Shown: positions 21,409 through 33,969 of the stretch, piece by piece | Numbering within the stretch: position 1 is the first letter of the stretch | Layout: each line of letters starts with the position of its first letter | Origin: Elephas maximus indicus | Lineage: Eukaryota > Chordata > Mammalia > Proboscidea > Elephantidae | Direction: 5' to 3' | Length of the DNA: 64,000 bases | Assembly: GCF_024166365.1 (NCBI RefSeq) | Contig: NC_064846.1 | Coordinates: 24,883,866 to 24,947,865, forward strand | The notes under the pieces: generated by a model | What the model was told of the DNA's origin: nothing | Database searches by the model: none | What the model saw: the letters and a program-made list of their open reading frames with translations, nothing else | Program-made: the position numbers and the translations under genes

Positions 21409-21414
21409 AATAAA
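21409..21414 (+). terminator. IGSF1: IGSF1 polyadenylation signal
   Basis: A canonical AATAAA lies about 245 bases after the stop codon, followed by a TG-rich stretch (tatgtcagtggtc). Cleavage is probably near 21430. Confidence 0.8.
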
Positions 21415-21430
21415 GAGAGTATTCACTATT

Positions 21431-23200
21431 TAACTGCAACAACTATGTCAGTGGTCTTCCATTGGTCTGTTCTCTACTTTCAACTTAGTGAGAACGGTGT
21501 ATTGGAGCTGATCTCCATGGAAAAACAAAACAGCACAGGGCTATTGGTGCAAAGAAAGGAGCTCAAGGATGGGAACTGAGGGAGGGAGAAGGACGGAGGG
21601 CTCCAAAATAGCTACTTCCCAATTTGGCTTGAGACATGGCCACTGAACAGAGTTCCTGTTGTGCTTCCACCTCGTTGTTGAATGAATGAATGAATGAATG
21701 AATGAATGAATGAACAGCAATGTTGTCTCCAAGCTGAGCCTGAGGACAAACATTGAAGTTACATGTTTTTACATGTTACTTCTAAGTCCACAGTATACCT
21801 GATTTAAAACATCAGGAGCACCCCTCTGCAAAACTTTGAAACGGGCAAAGTTGAGCTTTGTGGCTGGCTTTTACCTGACAATTATAGGGTATAAATTCAT
21901 TCACACTTTAAAGCTGAATACTTTGACCTTCCTTAAAGAAAGCCCTGTTTTCCCAAAAGAATGGGTCTCTAGTGATGGGATCTCAAGGAGTGAGTAAGTA
22001 GGTGAGATGGGTGGTTTGAGCAGGAACCTTCAGTCCTTGATCATTATAAATTCAGTACACATTAGGGAAGCTGGACTGAGGAAGGAGATTTACCTAATTC
22101 CTTGAACCTGTCCAAGGTCTCAGAAGAGTTGAACTATGGGTCCTAGAGAAGGTTATAACCTCTTCAAACCTGTCCCTAAAGTTCCTCGTCTTCTACACTA
22201 TTTAATTTTAGGCTAACACTGTTCAAAAAAGCAAGGTACAAGACTGCCAAACACAGTGAGTTATTTATCCCTGGTTATAAAGTTTAGAGAGCAACCCCTA
22301 TATTTCTGGCATTAGGAAGCTTATTTACCCAGCAACTTAATTTGAAAAAATGCATCCCACTTCCCTTAATCCTTACAGAATGAAACACTCTGAGTACTAT
22401 AGACTAATTTGTATTAAACTCTTTGGAATGTAGAGGTACAAAGTCCCACTCCAATTTCCATTTGTTGAGATTATATTAGTCGCTCATACTAATTTCTTAT
22501 AAAAAAGTGATTCTAAAAATTGAATTTCAAAAGTGCTTTTTTATTTGAGTTTAGCCAAACCTAATTGCTGCTTTCTATTGAACACACTCTCTGCCTTCAA
22601 ACTCTCCATTCCTAACCCTCAATCAAGCTGTACAATCTGAACACAGGAGGGAGGCCCGCCCTTGGTCCTTGATTTCAGGATAGAAGTCCTTTGAACAGGT
22701 CTGATTTTGCTTCCCAATCGCTGGGTGTTCCAAAGTATATGTTGTCAAGGCTAGTGTTAGGGCTGTGAAAGTTAGCCTGATTGTTTTATCTGTTCACCAA
22801 GGGACAGAGAAGTGGGAAGATAAGAGCAGAGGGCCAAGGACTGAAATTGAGAGAAGCCTCAGAGTTAGAAAAGCAAGAGGATGAGGCAAACATGACAGAA
22901 AAAGACTCTTGTGAAATCCAGACATTGAACCTGGGAACTCCTGTGTCCAAAAGCTTCAAGTAAAGATACTGACGCAATCAAGGAAAATTCTGATAAACCT
23001 TTCAGTGAGAAACAAATAGTGAGAAATACTGTGACACTGGACTGTTAGTTGGCTTTCTAAAAGTACTCACATATACCATTCTTTCACTTAGAAAACCAAG
23101 TTCTACATGTTTTAAAAAACTAGAAGGGAAAAAATAGGTGTCAATTAACGGTGAAATACTTAAAGAGAAAGAGTGGCTTTGGGATTTCACTATCCTGCTC
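21431..23200. other. Intergenic DNA 3' of IGSF1
   Basis: No gene or clear young repeat. The part at 22437-22520 resembles 34917-34990 (see the decayed block there). Confidence 0.4.
21680..21714 (+). repeat. (AATG)n microsatellite
   Basis: About eight consecutive AATG units. Visible directly. Confidence 0.95.
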
Positions 23201-23210
23201 CCTGTCAGAG

Positions 23211-23294
23211 CTATCTCAATGAATTAAATATCTATTTTTAATGCAGAAGTCATCACAAACTATCTCAATGAATTAAATATCTATTTATAATGCA
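23211..23294 (+). repeat. Local tandem duplication, about 35 bp, two copies
   Basis: 'ctatctcaatgaattaaata' plus its continuation occurs at 23211-23245 and again at 23260-23294, one base different, 49 bases apart. Confidence 0.9.
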
Positions 23295-24033
23295 AACATA
23301 GCTTGTTGCTGACAATGCTTCACATGGTTTGTTTTTTCAACCTGGTTGCCATGGGAATCAGTCCCTTTACCCCTGGCTGGGCTCTAATCATCAGCCCAGC
23401 ATCAGGTAAATTCTGGGAAATGGAATCTCAATTAGGGTGGAATGGACTTTTGAAAAGAGAATTTGTCTCTGGTACTCCAGGAAGAAAGGTCAAAGATTCT
23501 CTCCCCAGTACTAAAAAACAAGTGTAAATTACCCCTGATCCTTGGGCTCACACACCTTTGGTCCTAGCGTCTTAGAGCTACGAAGATTGTTGAGGCCATG
23601 TGGTCCAATCTCCCCACACAGTACAGGATCTGCTTTATAGCAGAACTGACTGGTAAGCACATAGCCTCTTCTTGTACACCTCCAGGGATGGGAACGCACC
23701 ACTTCGTGAGACGACCTGAGAAACTCACATTGTTCTACTGATCCCATATCTGCCTGTGTGTAATTCTTTTGTAGTCTCTGGCTCTAGTTCTGACTCAGAT
23801 GAAGTCTACTTCTTACACATCATTGTGCATACAAAGTTTGAAAATGTGGGCTACCCTCCCTGAGTCCATAGATCTCCTTCCAGGGTGCTTTCAGGGTCTG
23901 GCGAAGGTTTGTTTGCAAATCTATCTCAATGGTAACTCCCAACAATCCAGGCTTTGCAGAGGGCAGAGTTCATGACTACCCCACTCCTGCCAGATCCAAC
24001 CAGAACAGCAGCAGCTCTTTTATATATTTTGTA

Positions 24034-24850
24034 TATCAGTTTTTCTACTGATGAATATTGGCTGCCTTCTATGTACCAGGCACTGTTCTGGGCGCTGGGG
24101 ATACAACAGTGAGTGAGACAGACACAAATCTCTGCCTTTCTAGTGTGAGAGAACAGACAATATCATCAATAAGCAAACTATATAGGATATTTAAAAAAAA
24201 AAGGATATTAGATGGTGATAAATTATTTAAAAATAAAGCAAAGAAAGAAGGTAAGGAGGTGTGTGCACTGGGGGAAGAGATTGTTGCAATTTTAAGAGGG
24301 TCCCTGGGAAGACCTCACTGAGAAGGTGACATATGGCTGGAAGATTTGAAAGACATGAAGGAACAAGCTATCCAGATATCTAAGGAAAGTGGGCTCTGGG
24401 CAGAAAGGACAGCAAGTTCAAAAGCCCTGAGATAGAAGAATGACTAGTTGGTTTTGGGAACTGCTAGCATGGCTGGAGCAGAGGGAGCAAAGGGAGAGTA
24501 GAAGGAGATAAGGTCAGAGAGGTAATGTTGGCTAGGCCAAGTAAGACCCTATAGGTCATGGTAAGGACTTTGACTTATACTCTCAACCAGATAAGAAATC
24601 ATGGCAGTGACATGATTGAATTGGACTCCCATTTTAATAGGGCCATCCAGAATTCTGAGAGAAGAATAGACTGATGGCAAGGGGGGAAGCAGAGAGATCT
24701 GCTAGGAACTATTGCAACAATTCAGGAAAGAGAGGGTGGGTTACATCAGGATAATAGCAGAAGAAGTGATGAGAAATGGATAGATTATTGATATAATTTG
24801 AAGAAAGAGCCAACAGGATTTGCTGGCAGATTGGATACGGGGTGTGTTCT
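24034..24850 (-). repeat. L2 LINE fragment
   Basis: Reads as the reverse complement of the L2 ORF region: 'accaggcactgttctgggcg', 'gacctcactgagaaggtgac', 'gccctgagatagaa', 'gtcatggtaaggactttgac', 'gccaacaggatttgctggca'. Many indels; no coding potential. Confidence 0.65.
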
Positions 24851-24984
24851 ACAAACATTTTCATTAAAAGAAAGAACTGTTTCAGATATTGCCTTAGTGT
24901 TTCCTTCCTTGGTTTATTTTAATCTTACCCTCAAGAAAAATGTTTTCCAATCCCTAACCACCCAGTTCACTGCCTCTGAACACA

Positions 24985-25032
24985 GGGTCAGCGAAAAAGA
25001 GGAAGATCCTCAATGAGATAGATTGACTCCAT
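24985..25032 (+). repeat. Short RTE fragment
   Basis: 'agggtcagcgaaaaagagga' and 'cctcaatgagatagattgac' match the 3' part of the RTE copies at about 4105-4155 and 43725-43770. Confidence 0.7.
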
Positions 25033-26343
25033 AACAGTTTGTCCATCCAGAAATAATGTACGCAACATGCAGTCCTGTATGTCTGCAATGATCTGACCAG
25101 CACACAGTACAGTGAAGCGATTACTTTCTGCAATCTCAACTCACCATTTCTATTAATGCCATCTAAAATTACATTAGTCCTTAGGCAGCTAGTCTCTTCT
25201 TGAACCTTTTGGGATGGGAGACTTAATACCTATGAGGAGAGGTTTCCCTTTCAATTATCAGGTAGCTATAATGGTGAGGAAATGCTTAGAATGTTCTGAC
25301 AGCTGCCTTTTTCCAGCTTCCACCCACTGGCCCACAGAAAATGTCTAACACAAAATCCTTCCCTAAGTCTTCTTTTAGTCAAATAAAACATCTTCATTTT
25401 CTTCAAGTAGAGTGACACATTTCCATTTTCTTCAAATGCAGTGAAACATAATACCTTAGAGATGCTCTAACCAACGTGGAATACAGAAAAATTATCACCT
25501 CCAATGTGATGGACACTATACTTCTATTAATACACCCCTGAGATCTCAATAGCATATTTAGCAACTACTTAACCCTATGGACTCATACTTAGTTTGGAGC
25601 TAAGTGAAACCCCTGTGCCTTTTACAGAAGTGCTGTTAAGCCTTGCCTTCGCTCTGAGTTTGAGCAGTTAACTTTAGAGCTAGAATATAAAACTTCATGT
25701 TTGCCCCAACTACATTAGAATAAGAGTTGTTTTTTTTATGTTCACCTTCACAACTATTTGACCCCTTCACAAGTTACTGAATCTTTCAACTTCAGTTTTC
25801 ATATGTGTGAAATGGAGATAATCACTATTTTCAATTTTCAGGGTTGTGCTAAGAATCAAATGCAATAATAGGTATGAAAGTGCTTTGTAATTAAAAACGT
25901 ATCATGTGAATATAAGGCCTGAAGATGACCTCGATGGTGATTGTTATTTTCTGTTGTACAATATATACAATACAATATCCTTGTAAGCTTGGCCTTTGTG
26001 CCAAGTTTTCTCAACATCTCATCCTTATCTTTATCCAAATGTTGAAAAGTACACGTCTTTCTAGGTTAACAATAATTTGTTAAATCTATACATTTTGTAT
26101 ATGATCATTTTACCAGTTAAACATACAATGCCCATACTGTCAACTAGCCCCTATTTCGCCACCTTGTTTGAAAGAACCATTACAGAAGTATTTGTCAAGA
26201 TCCTTGCTGAAGCCCAGGTAAATAATTTTTGCAGCTTCCTCTTGTAAGCCCATCCGAAAGGAAATGAGTTTAGTCTGGCATGACTTAATCTTAATGAACC
26301 CATGCTGGTTCCTAGTGATTAGTAAGTCGCCTTCTAAGGGCTC

Positions 26344-27225
26344 AGAAATCATCTTTTTTTTAATTTTTATTGTGCTTTAAGTGAAAGTTTACAAATCAAA
26401 TCAGCCTCTCATACAAAAATTTATACACACCTTGCTATATACTCCTAATTGCTCTCCCCCTAATGAGACAACACACAATACAAGAGAGGTCAGCACAACT
26501 GGACTAAACCAAAAGCAAAGAAGTTTCCTGAATAAAGTGAATGCTTCAAAGCCCAGAATAGCAGGGGTGGGGGTTTGGGGACCATGGTTTCTGGGGACTT
26601 CTAAGTCAGTTGGCATAATTAAGCCTATTAAGATAACATTCTGCATCCCACTTCGGAGAGTGGCGTCTAGGATCTAAAACGCTAGCAAGCAGCTATCTAA
26701 GATGCATCAATTGGCCTCAACCCACCTGGAGCAAAGGAGAACGAAGAACACCAAAGACACAAGGTAATTATGAGCCCGAGAGACAGAAAGGGCCACATAA
26801 GACCAGAGACTCCATCAGCCCAAAACAAGAAGAACTAGATGGTGCCCGGCTACAAATGATGACTGCTCTGACAGGGAACACAACAGAGAACCCCTGAGGG
26901 AGAAGGAGAGCAGTGGGATGCAGGCCCCAAATTCTCGTATAAAGACCAGACTTAATGGTCTGACTGAGACTAGAAGGACCCCGGTGGTCATGGTCCCCAG
27001 ACCTTCTGTTAGCCCAAGATAGGAACCATTCCCAAAGCCAACTCTTCAGACAGGGATTGGACTGGACAATGGGATAGAAAATGATACTGGTGAAGAGTGA
27101 GCTTCTTGGATCAAGTAGGCACATGAGACTATGTTGGCATCTCCTGTCTGGAGGAGAGATGGGAGGGCAGAGGGGTCAGAAGCTGGCCGAATAGACACGA
27201 AAAGAGAGAATGGAGAAATCATCTT
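26344..27225 (-). mobile_element. L1-type insertion with twin-priming inversion
   Basis: A 12-bp perfect duplication, AGAAATCATCTT, flanks the element (26344-26355 and 27214-27225). Next to the left copy is a T-rich run and the reverse complement of a LINE 3' end (26356-26470, 'attgtgctttaagtgaaagt'). The remainder (26471-27213) is the upstream part of the same 3' region in the opposite orientation. This is the head-to-head arrangement made by twin priming. No ORF is expected. Confidence 0.8.
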
Positions 27226-27642
27226 CTTAATAATCCACCCTAGACGTTTTCTGGAAATCACATTTGTGGATTCTCCTTGCTTTGTGGGGAAAAAAAAATC
27301 ATTGTTTTATTTAGTCTTTTGGCACCTCTCTTTTTATCCATAAATCCTCAAAAACGACTAACAGAGGTTCCAAGCTTATAAGACAGACCAGAAGAAACAA
27401 TGCTAGACAACAGGCTGTCCATCGCTGTTCTTCATTTTTCTGAAGCAGGAGAATTCATCTTTGTTAGGCAGTTGTAGACATGACTCCCTGCAATTGAGGT
27501 CACATGGTTTATATGCCATATTTTAGACAATCCAGAATGTCAGTGGGCAGCTTTGTTATTGGTCTGTTGACTATGCAAAAGCATTTGTTTGTTTGTTTGT
27601 TTTCCCAAGGAGTGCTTTACAAGAGCAGACACTTGTAGAATA

Positions 27643-27992
27643 GTGATTCTCAAACTTTAATGCATATATGAATCACCAGTGGGTCTTCTTTAAAGGCATA
27701 TTTTGATTCAGTAGGTCTGGTGTGGGGACTAAGATTCTGCATTTCTAACGAACTCCCAGATGATGCCCATACTGTTGGTACACAGACCACACTTTTTGTA
27801 GCGAGGTGCTAGATCAATGAATGGTTCTAGACCTTGAGTACCCAATAGAATCACCTGAAGAGCTTTTAACAATCCCCATGATCAAGCTGCATCCCATAAC
27901 AAATAAAGCAGAATCTCTGGGTGTGGGGCCCAGGAATTAGTAAATCTCCTCAGGTTATTCCAATGTGCAGGCAAGCTTGAGAATGCTGTTCT
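27643..27992. mobile_element. Two MER5-like hAT DNA transposon remnants
   Basis: The first (27643-27800) has 'tagtgattctcaaactttaa', 'gattcagtaggtctggtgtg', 'tgcatttctaacgaactccc'. The second (about 27818-27992) has 'agaatcacctgaagagcttt', 'agaatctctgggtgtggggc'. Both fit MER5A-type non-autonomous elements. Confidence 0.65.
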
Positions 27993-27999
27993 AAGTCTA

Positions 28000-29300
28000 G
28001 TTAGCTTTAATCTTTTGGCTAATAGTCCTCGGAAGAACTCAAAAATTATTCCCTGGTTCCTGCAGCTGCTGAAGTCACTCAAAGGAAGTTTCTCATCTGC
28101 CTAGTACAGGCCCCTGCATAAAGACACCCTCTTTTTGGTAAAACGTTGTTAACCAAGAGGACTGAGTATTGTAAGCCATAAGAGACTGCTTTTCAATGTT
28201 GGCGATTTTGGGGTTACTTTTGCTTTCCTACTGCTGCATGCCTGGGAGGAAGTTTAGGTTAGAAATAGTTTTGTAGAAATAAAAACTCACTTTCCTCCAG
28301 TGGGTGATTTTATATGCCACCACTTGTACAACAATTTAGAAAGTGTTATAGACATGGCCTGGTTGTGGTTTATCTGAATCCCCATAGACAGCTCCACTTA
28401 TAGTAAACATGCCTCCTTTGATCAGAGTGAGTACACATGTAAAACAGAATATGCTTTATTAAGCAAACCCTGTCTTTATTGACAGTGGGTCAATGAGTGC
28501 GGAGGCGGGATAGCCCAGGCAACTAAAAGAATTTGAGACACAGAATACTAAACCTAAGACTCAAAGACAAATCATTCAACGGTAGAATCTTTCGTGAAGA
28601 TTCCCCAACATGAAGGTTAAGGATCAACACTACTAAAGAACAAAAATGTAATAGAGAGCAAGCATCGGAATTTTACAGAGCTAGGCATTTCTTAGTTGAG
28701 CAATCCTGATATAAATCCTCTCCCTGGCAGCAAAGCAAAGGGAGAAAGCATATCGGTCTGCGGGTGGGGTGTGTGAAGGGCAACGGCTTGGCTGGCACTC
28801 CAGCTAGGGGCATACCAGAGGGAGAACAGCCAAATGAGGCCAAGCTCAAAGGGGAACAAAGAGCAGACTGGATGGTGGCAGGTCTCAAAAAAGTTCTAGG
28901 CAAGAATCCTCCCTCGCCAGCAATTCTTGCTGGCGCCAGACCTGACAATCCTTTGGGACAACATGTAAAAGGGCCACTTCGAGGCATGCTAATAGGGTCA
29001 CCATTATTACACTACTGCTCATTTTCCAACACTAGAGAGTCAACATTCAGCAACTCCCTTCTCTTTACACACTGGTCATACATCAGTGGGTCTACAAAAA
29101 GGGACAACCTGGTAGGGAGAATTTGTGGTTCCTTGAGTGCTTTTCAGCAAGGCCGCTGACAGGAGGGTTTCTAATAACTCATCTTCTCCTGGAAAACCTC
29201 CTGGAGAAAAAGAAGAGACAAGAATTCAGAATTGACCCTACCTATCCTCAATTTTTTTATCCTCAATGGTCTGTCATTGTCTGCCTTTAAATCTTTTCTC
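28000..29300. other. Intergenic DNA, no recognised gene
   Basis: Contains a 131-codon open frame (28764-29159, +) with low-complexity composition and no similarity I recognise. It lacks splice or domain signals, so I do not call it a gene. No clear repeat family was recognised. Confidence 0.35.
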
Positions 29301-29307
29301 TTGCTCT

Positions 29308-29478
29308 GTTGTAGTTGTTGTTGTATGCCATTGAGTCAGTTCCGACTCATAGCAGCCCTATGTACAGCAGAAAGAAACACTGCCCAATCCTATGCTATCC
29401 TCACAATTGTTGTTAAGCTTGAACCCATTGTTGCAGCCACTGTATCAGCCCATCTGGTTGCGGGTCTTCCTCTCTAGC
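29308..29478 (-). mobile_element. RTE 3'-end fragment
   Basis: Reverse complement of the RTE end: starts with the 'gttgttgttgta' tail and 'ccattgagtcagttccgact', then continues past the SINE-shared tail into 'cctcacaattgttgttaagc' and 'ttgttgcagccactgtatca', which match the 3' parts of the RTE copies. Confidence 0.8.
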
Positions 29479-29659
29479 TCTATTGTCCAAATAATGATGG
29501 GACTAAGTTATACTCAAAGCTCACCCTACAGAATATTTCCTCAGTACCTTGCAGAAAACACAAGAAAAAAAAATTTTTTTAAGAGGCGTATTTTTTTTTT
29601 TTTTTTTTTAGAAAGTAAGCTCCCCAAGAGCAGGGACAATGCTTGCTTTCTGTATGTTC

Positions 29660-29913
29660 TATTATGCCAAAAAAAAAAAAAAACCCTTTGTCATCAAGTC
29701 AATTCTGACTCATAGTGACCCTGTTGTGCCTAAACCAAAAAAAACCAAACCCAGTGCCGTTGAGTCGATTCCAACTCAGAACGACCCTATAGGACAGAGT
29801 AGAACTGCACCATAGAGTTTCCAAGGAGCACCTGGTAGATTCAAACTACCGACCCTTTGGTTAGCAGCCTTAGCACTTAATCACTACGCCACCAGGGTTT
29901 CCTGTTGTGCCTA
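29660..29913 (-). mobile_element. Afrotherian RTE-tailed SINE inserted beside an older SINE tail
   Basis: The intact insertion at 29733-29900 runs from 'aaaccaaaaaaaaccaaacc' and 'gccgttgagtcgattccaac' through 'tagagtttccaaggagcacc' to 'ccaccagggttt'. A perfect 13-bp duplication, CCTGTTGTGCCTA, lies at 29720-29732 and 29901-29913. Just left (29660-29719) is a truncated older SINE tail in the same orientation. Confidence 0.88.
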
Positions 29914-30359
29914 GTACACTGTAAATGGGCAATAAATATTGATGATGGGAAAAAAGAAATAAAATTCATTTATTCATTCATTCAAAAAAAAAACAAGACT
30001 CCGGAATTGAGCTTGTCCCTAGTCTTTGCCTCCTTCAAAACTTCTTCCAAATCTCTCAACCTGGCAGTCTCAGAGAGAAAGAAAACTCCTTGCACCACAT
30101 CTTAGTTCCAGATGCCACTCAGTGGTTCTAGGATCAGGCTGAGGAGTTTGTTGACTCAAACCCCCTGGGGAGACTTCTTAGTCTGCTCACCATTCACCCC
30201 CTTTCTTCCACGGACCCTAGGCATTGTCCTGTGCTCTCAGTTAGATTGTCCCCACTCATTCTCCCAAGGCTAATGAAAAATGATACTTCTCTTTCACCTT
30301 TTCTGGCCAAAAGCAAGCCCTGAATCATTTTGAGGCAACATGGTACGCAAGCAGCTGAT

Positions 30360-31060
30360 AGTATGATGTGGTGGCTACTAACCTGGGAGTGAGGGGGCTC
30401 AGGGTTTGAAACCCCACTTTGCCACTTACCGGCTGCATGGGCAAATCACTAAAACTTGTTGAATCGCAGCCTCTCTTTATGTAAGATGGAAGTGAATAAT
30501 AACAGTACCCAATTCCAAGGCATTTCATGAAGATTAGCTATGATGTATGTAAAGTGCCTGGCATCCAGTAGGTGATTAATAAATGGTGGCTTTACCTTTT
30601 TTTTCTACAGTCTTTTCCACTAGAAATTATAGAGAAAACAACTAGTGAGGTTTAAACCGTACTAACGGCAAACAAAAGGTGAAGGCTACGAAGTCACAAC
30701 AATTTAAAAGAAAACTACAAGAGGAAAATTATAATAATCACAACCTGTGGTAATCACTGAAATATGAATAGAAACAACCTTGAGCTGTCTCTTCCCCAGA
30801 CTTGCTCGACTTCAAGTTTTTTCTTTTAAATCTACAGTCTAACATAGAGGTTAAAGCCCCAGGTCCAGGAGTGAGACGAGACTGGGATCATATCCCAGTA
30901 CTGTCCCTTACCAGCTCCATGATTTTGGACAAGTCCTGTACTTTCTCTGGGCCTCATTTTCCTCATCTGCTGGAGGGGACTATAAGAGTACTTAACTCAT
31001 ATCAGTGTGGTAAGGATGTAATTTGCTTAGCACAGTACGAGAGCTCGGTAAAAAGAAGTT
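30360..31060 (+). repeat. Two MIR SINEs
   Basis: 30360-30590 ('ttgccacttaccggctgcat', 'aaagtgcctggcatccagta') and 30835-31060 ('acatagaggttaaagcccca', 'tctgggcctcattttcctca'). Confidence 0.7.
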
Positions 31061-31520
31061 GTTCTCATTATCTTGTGCTCAACCCTTCTGGAGATTTCTG
31101 GATCTGGTGTTCATGGATTCCATGCACATCTGAGGAGTCCTTTGGTCCTTTCACCTTCTCTTTACTCTTAGTTTCTCCTTTTCTTTTTGGGAAAACTTAA
31201 GATGACTTATTTCCACCTACCAGTCGAGCTTACTTATTTCAATCACTCCACCAAGGAGGAAAGGACCAGAGGAAACAAACCCCAAACCTTTGGAGACCCT
31301 GAGAGTCTGAAGGGGAGGGGTGAAGGAGGGTCAGGGTGGGAGGCAGAGAGAGGGAATTCTTTCAATTCTGCCTTCTTGGCCCCTTCTCTTTTTCCTCCAC
31401 CTGGTGAAAGCTAGCTGGGCAGCTCTTAAAGGGAGCACGGGATGTGGTGCCTTAGATCTGCAGCTCCCTCCAGTGGCAGGGCCTGGAGAAGTCATTATGT
31501 GGAGATGGTGAGGTGTCTAA

Positions 31521-31825
31521 TCCTAGGAGGGTTCATGGGAAAGAGCAAATAATAACATCAATGACACCCATAACGATAATGGCAACAAGGACAATAATCT
31601 GTGGGAGGCTCATAAGGAAGAAGGAATAGCAATAACAATAACAATAATAGTAATATCTGGTGGGCCCATGGGGGGAGAGGAAGTAACTACAGCAACAACA
31701 ATAGTCTGGGAGAACTCACGGGATAAGAAAGGGAAATGATAGTTATAACCCTAATAAGACAACAGTAATAGTAATCCTTAGCAGGCTCACGTGGAAGAGG
31801 GAATAATCATGATAATAAGAGCTAA
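31521..31825 (+). repeat. Degenerate minisatellite, five units
   Basis: Five imperfect units start at about 31521, 31598, 31656, 31705 and 31775. Each has a G-rich head of the type 'CTGGGAGGCTCACGGGA.AAG' followed by an ATAA/ACAATAAT-rich tail of variable length (spacing 77, 58, 49, 70). Confidence 0.7.
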
Positions 31826-32005
31826 CACTTGTTGAGTACACCGTGCATGTTCATTGTGTTAAGGGCTTTACATGCATTATTTCACAAAGCCGTACAAGGA
31901 AATCGTGACTCAGAGAGTTTAAGTAACATGTCCAAGGTCACAGAGCTAGCAAGTGTTAAAGCTGGTATGAAAATCCAGGTCCGTGTGACTCCCAAACCTG
32001 TGCAC
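31820..32005 (+). repeat. MIR SINE
   Basis: 'gctttacatgcattatttca', 'gtgactcagagagtttaagt', 'tgtccaaggtcacagagcta'. Confidence 0.75.
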
Positions 32006-32499
32006 TTTCCCCTGTATCATGCAGTGGCAATGGAGGGAAACCAGCCAATCTAGCTGGTTAGGGCACCTGTTTGTCTTCTAGTCCTTCTCAGTGACAAGTT
32101 CCGCAGAGTTCTGGGCAAAAATGACTGGTTATCATGGGAGCTACCCCTTCTCCCCAGACTCTTATCACCAATCCTGAACAAAGGGGCTTCTAGAATATAG
32201 AATCCTCTGGAAAATAGAAACCCATCTTCAGTAGGGTGGCAGATTCCCCACTGAGTAGAACAGTCTAGTACCCAGACAACCAGATGTGTCATTTTCTCAT
32301 AAATGTGTGAATTGAGGGACATGAGGGAGATTCCACTTTCCTAATTACTAATGCTTGAAATCTGACCTTTGGAACATTCTGTCCTTTATTAAGATGTAAA
32401 TACCTGTCTTGATTCATTTACACCACAGTGTGAATCTTTTAGTTCACCATTTCCAAGAAAACTAGTCTCTGAGATTTTGGTCTAATGTAGTTAGCATGG

Positions 32500-33425
32500 C
32501 AAGCAGAGCCCTTCATAATCTCTAATCCCTATCTCCCTCTCTAGCCTCAATTGCTCTCACTCCCCATTCACCACCCTCATCCAGGTACACAGCACTCCAG
32601 CCCAAAGCAACTACTTCTATATGTTATTGTTCCCTCTACCTAGAATAACCACTGTACCTGTCTTTTTCACCTAATTCTTACTCATATATCAAAATTCATT
32701 ACAGATGCTACCTCCTTCCAGTAAGCCTCCCCCGTCCAACTCCAATCTACAGTCTGGCTTAGGGGACTGTACCCTGTGCTACTAGAGCAGCCTATGGTTT
32801 TATCTTTCTTTCTATCTATATTAAACATATATTATACATATTGTAAAGGAATATTGGCGGTGCAAACGACAAAGCACTGTTAGCTGAAAGGTCGACTGTT
32901 TGAACCCACCCAGAGGCTCTGCAGGAGAAAGATTTGGCAATCTGTTCCAAGATTACAGCTAAGAAAACCCTATGGGGCAGTTCTACTCTGTCACATGGTG
33001 TCACTATGAGTTGAAAATGACTCGACGGCACCTAACAACAATAATGGCAACTTCTAGTATTTGCTACTCTCTGGAACCTAAACAAGGAAGGAAAATAATG
33101 TGAAGGGGGTAACTAGGACCCAGGAAAGGTTGATCCCTACAAAAATAAACCCTCATTGCCCCACTCCGGTCACAGCTTCCATGCTACAAATCAGTCCATA
33201 GCTCTATCACTGCTTTTACCATATTGCAATTCCACTATCTATGGAGTCTCTCAAAGGCAGTGGGTTTGGTTGTTTTTTTTTTTTTAGAGTCTCTGAATTC
33301 TCCGGGAGACTACAAGCTACAGAAGAACAGAAACTATGGCTTCATCATCAATAGATCCTCAGCTTTTTGCATAGTGTCTAGCACCTAAGAGGTACTCAAT
33401 AAAGTTGAACAAATAAATGAATGAG
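32500..33425 (+). repeat. L2 fragment split by a SINE
   Basis: L2 body at 32500-32825 ('agcccttcataatctctaat', 'gatgctacctccttccagta') and L2 3' end at 33280-33425 ('gcatagtgtctagcacctaa', 'actcaataaagttgaacaaa', then ATGA repeats). The SINE is listed separately. Confidence 0.65.
32848..33045 (+). mobile_element. Afrotherian RTE-tailed SINE
   Basis: tRNA-like head ('ttagctgaaaggtcgactgt', 'ttgaacccaccc'), middle 'cctatggggcagttctactc', tail 'ctcgacggcacctaacaaca'. + orientation, inside an L2. Confidence 0.85.
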
Positions 33426-33709
33426 TGAATGAATTAATTGGTGGAAGAACAAATGATGGAAATAAAGAACCCAAGGTGGAGAGAAATTCTGGCTTATGTC
33501 ATCCTAATGACCAAGCTTGTGGTAGAAACGAGGTGTTTTTCAGTGTAAAAACAGATCAGAAACGCCAAGGTTGCAAAGCCCCTGGTGTTGTAGCAGCCAA
33601 ACAGAATCGAATCTTTAAAGGCTCCCTTCTACTCTCCAACAGCCTCCAGGAGCCCACAACATCAGCTCCCAGGAACATGTGGTCCTCAAGCTCCCACACT
33701 CTCCTAGTT

Positions 33710-33930
33710 GAGTGGAAAAAGAACCAGATTTAAAGCCAGAAGACCTGGTTTTAAATCCTAATTCTGCCACTTACAAGCTCTAATCACTAGTCCAAGTCAC
33801 TTGAATATTGTGAGCCACAGTTTCATCACCTTCAGAATGGGAATGATTAATAAGTCTACTCTGCTGGGCTATTTTGCAGATTCAGCAAGACAGCATATAT
33901 CAAAGCACACAGTAGGGATTTAAAAAATGT
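33710..33930 (+). repeat. MIR SINE
   Basis: 'agccagaagacctggtttta', 'aattctgccacttacaagct', 'cagtttcatcaccttcagaa'. Confidence 0.65.
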
Positions 33931-33969
33931 TATACTCTGTCCCTATTTATCACTGCCCTTCATTGGTAT

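Noticed and set aside
28764..29159. 131-codon + strand open frame
   Set aside because: No recognisable protein similarity, splice context or initiation signal; treated as chance.
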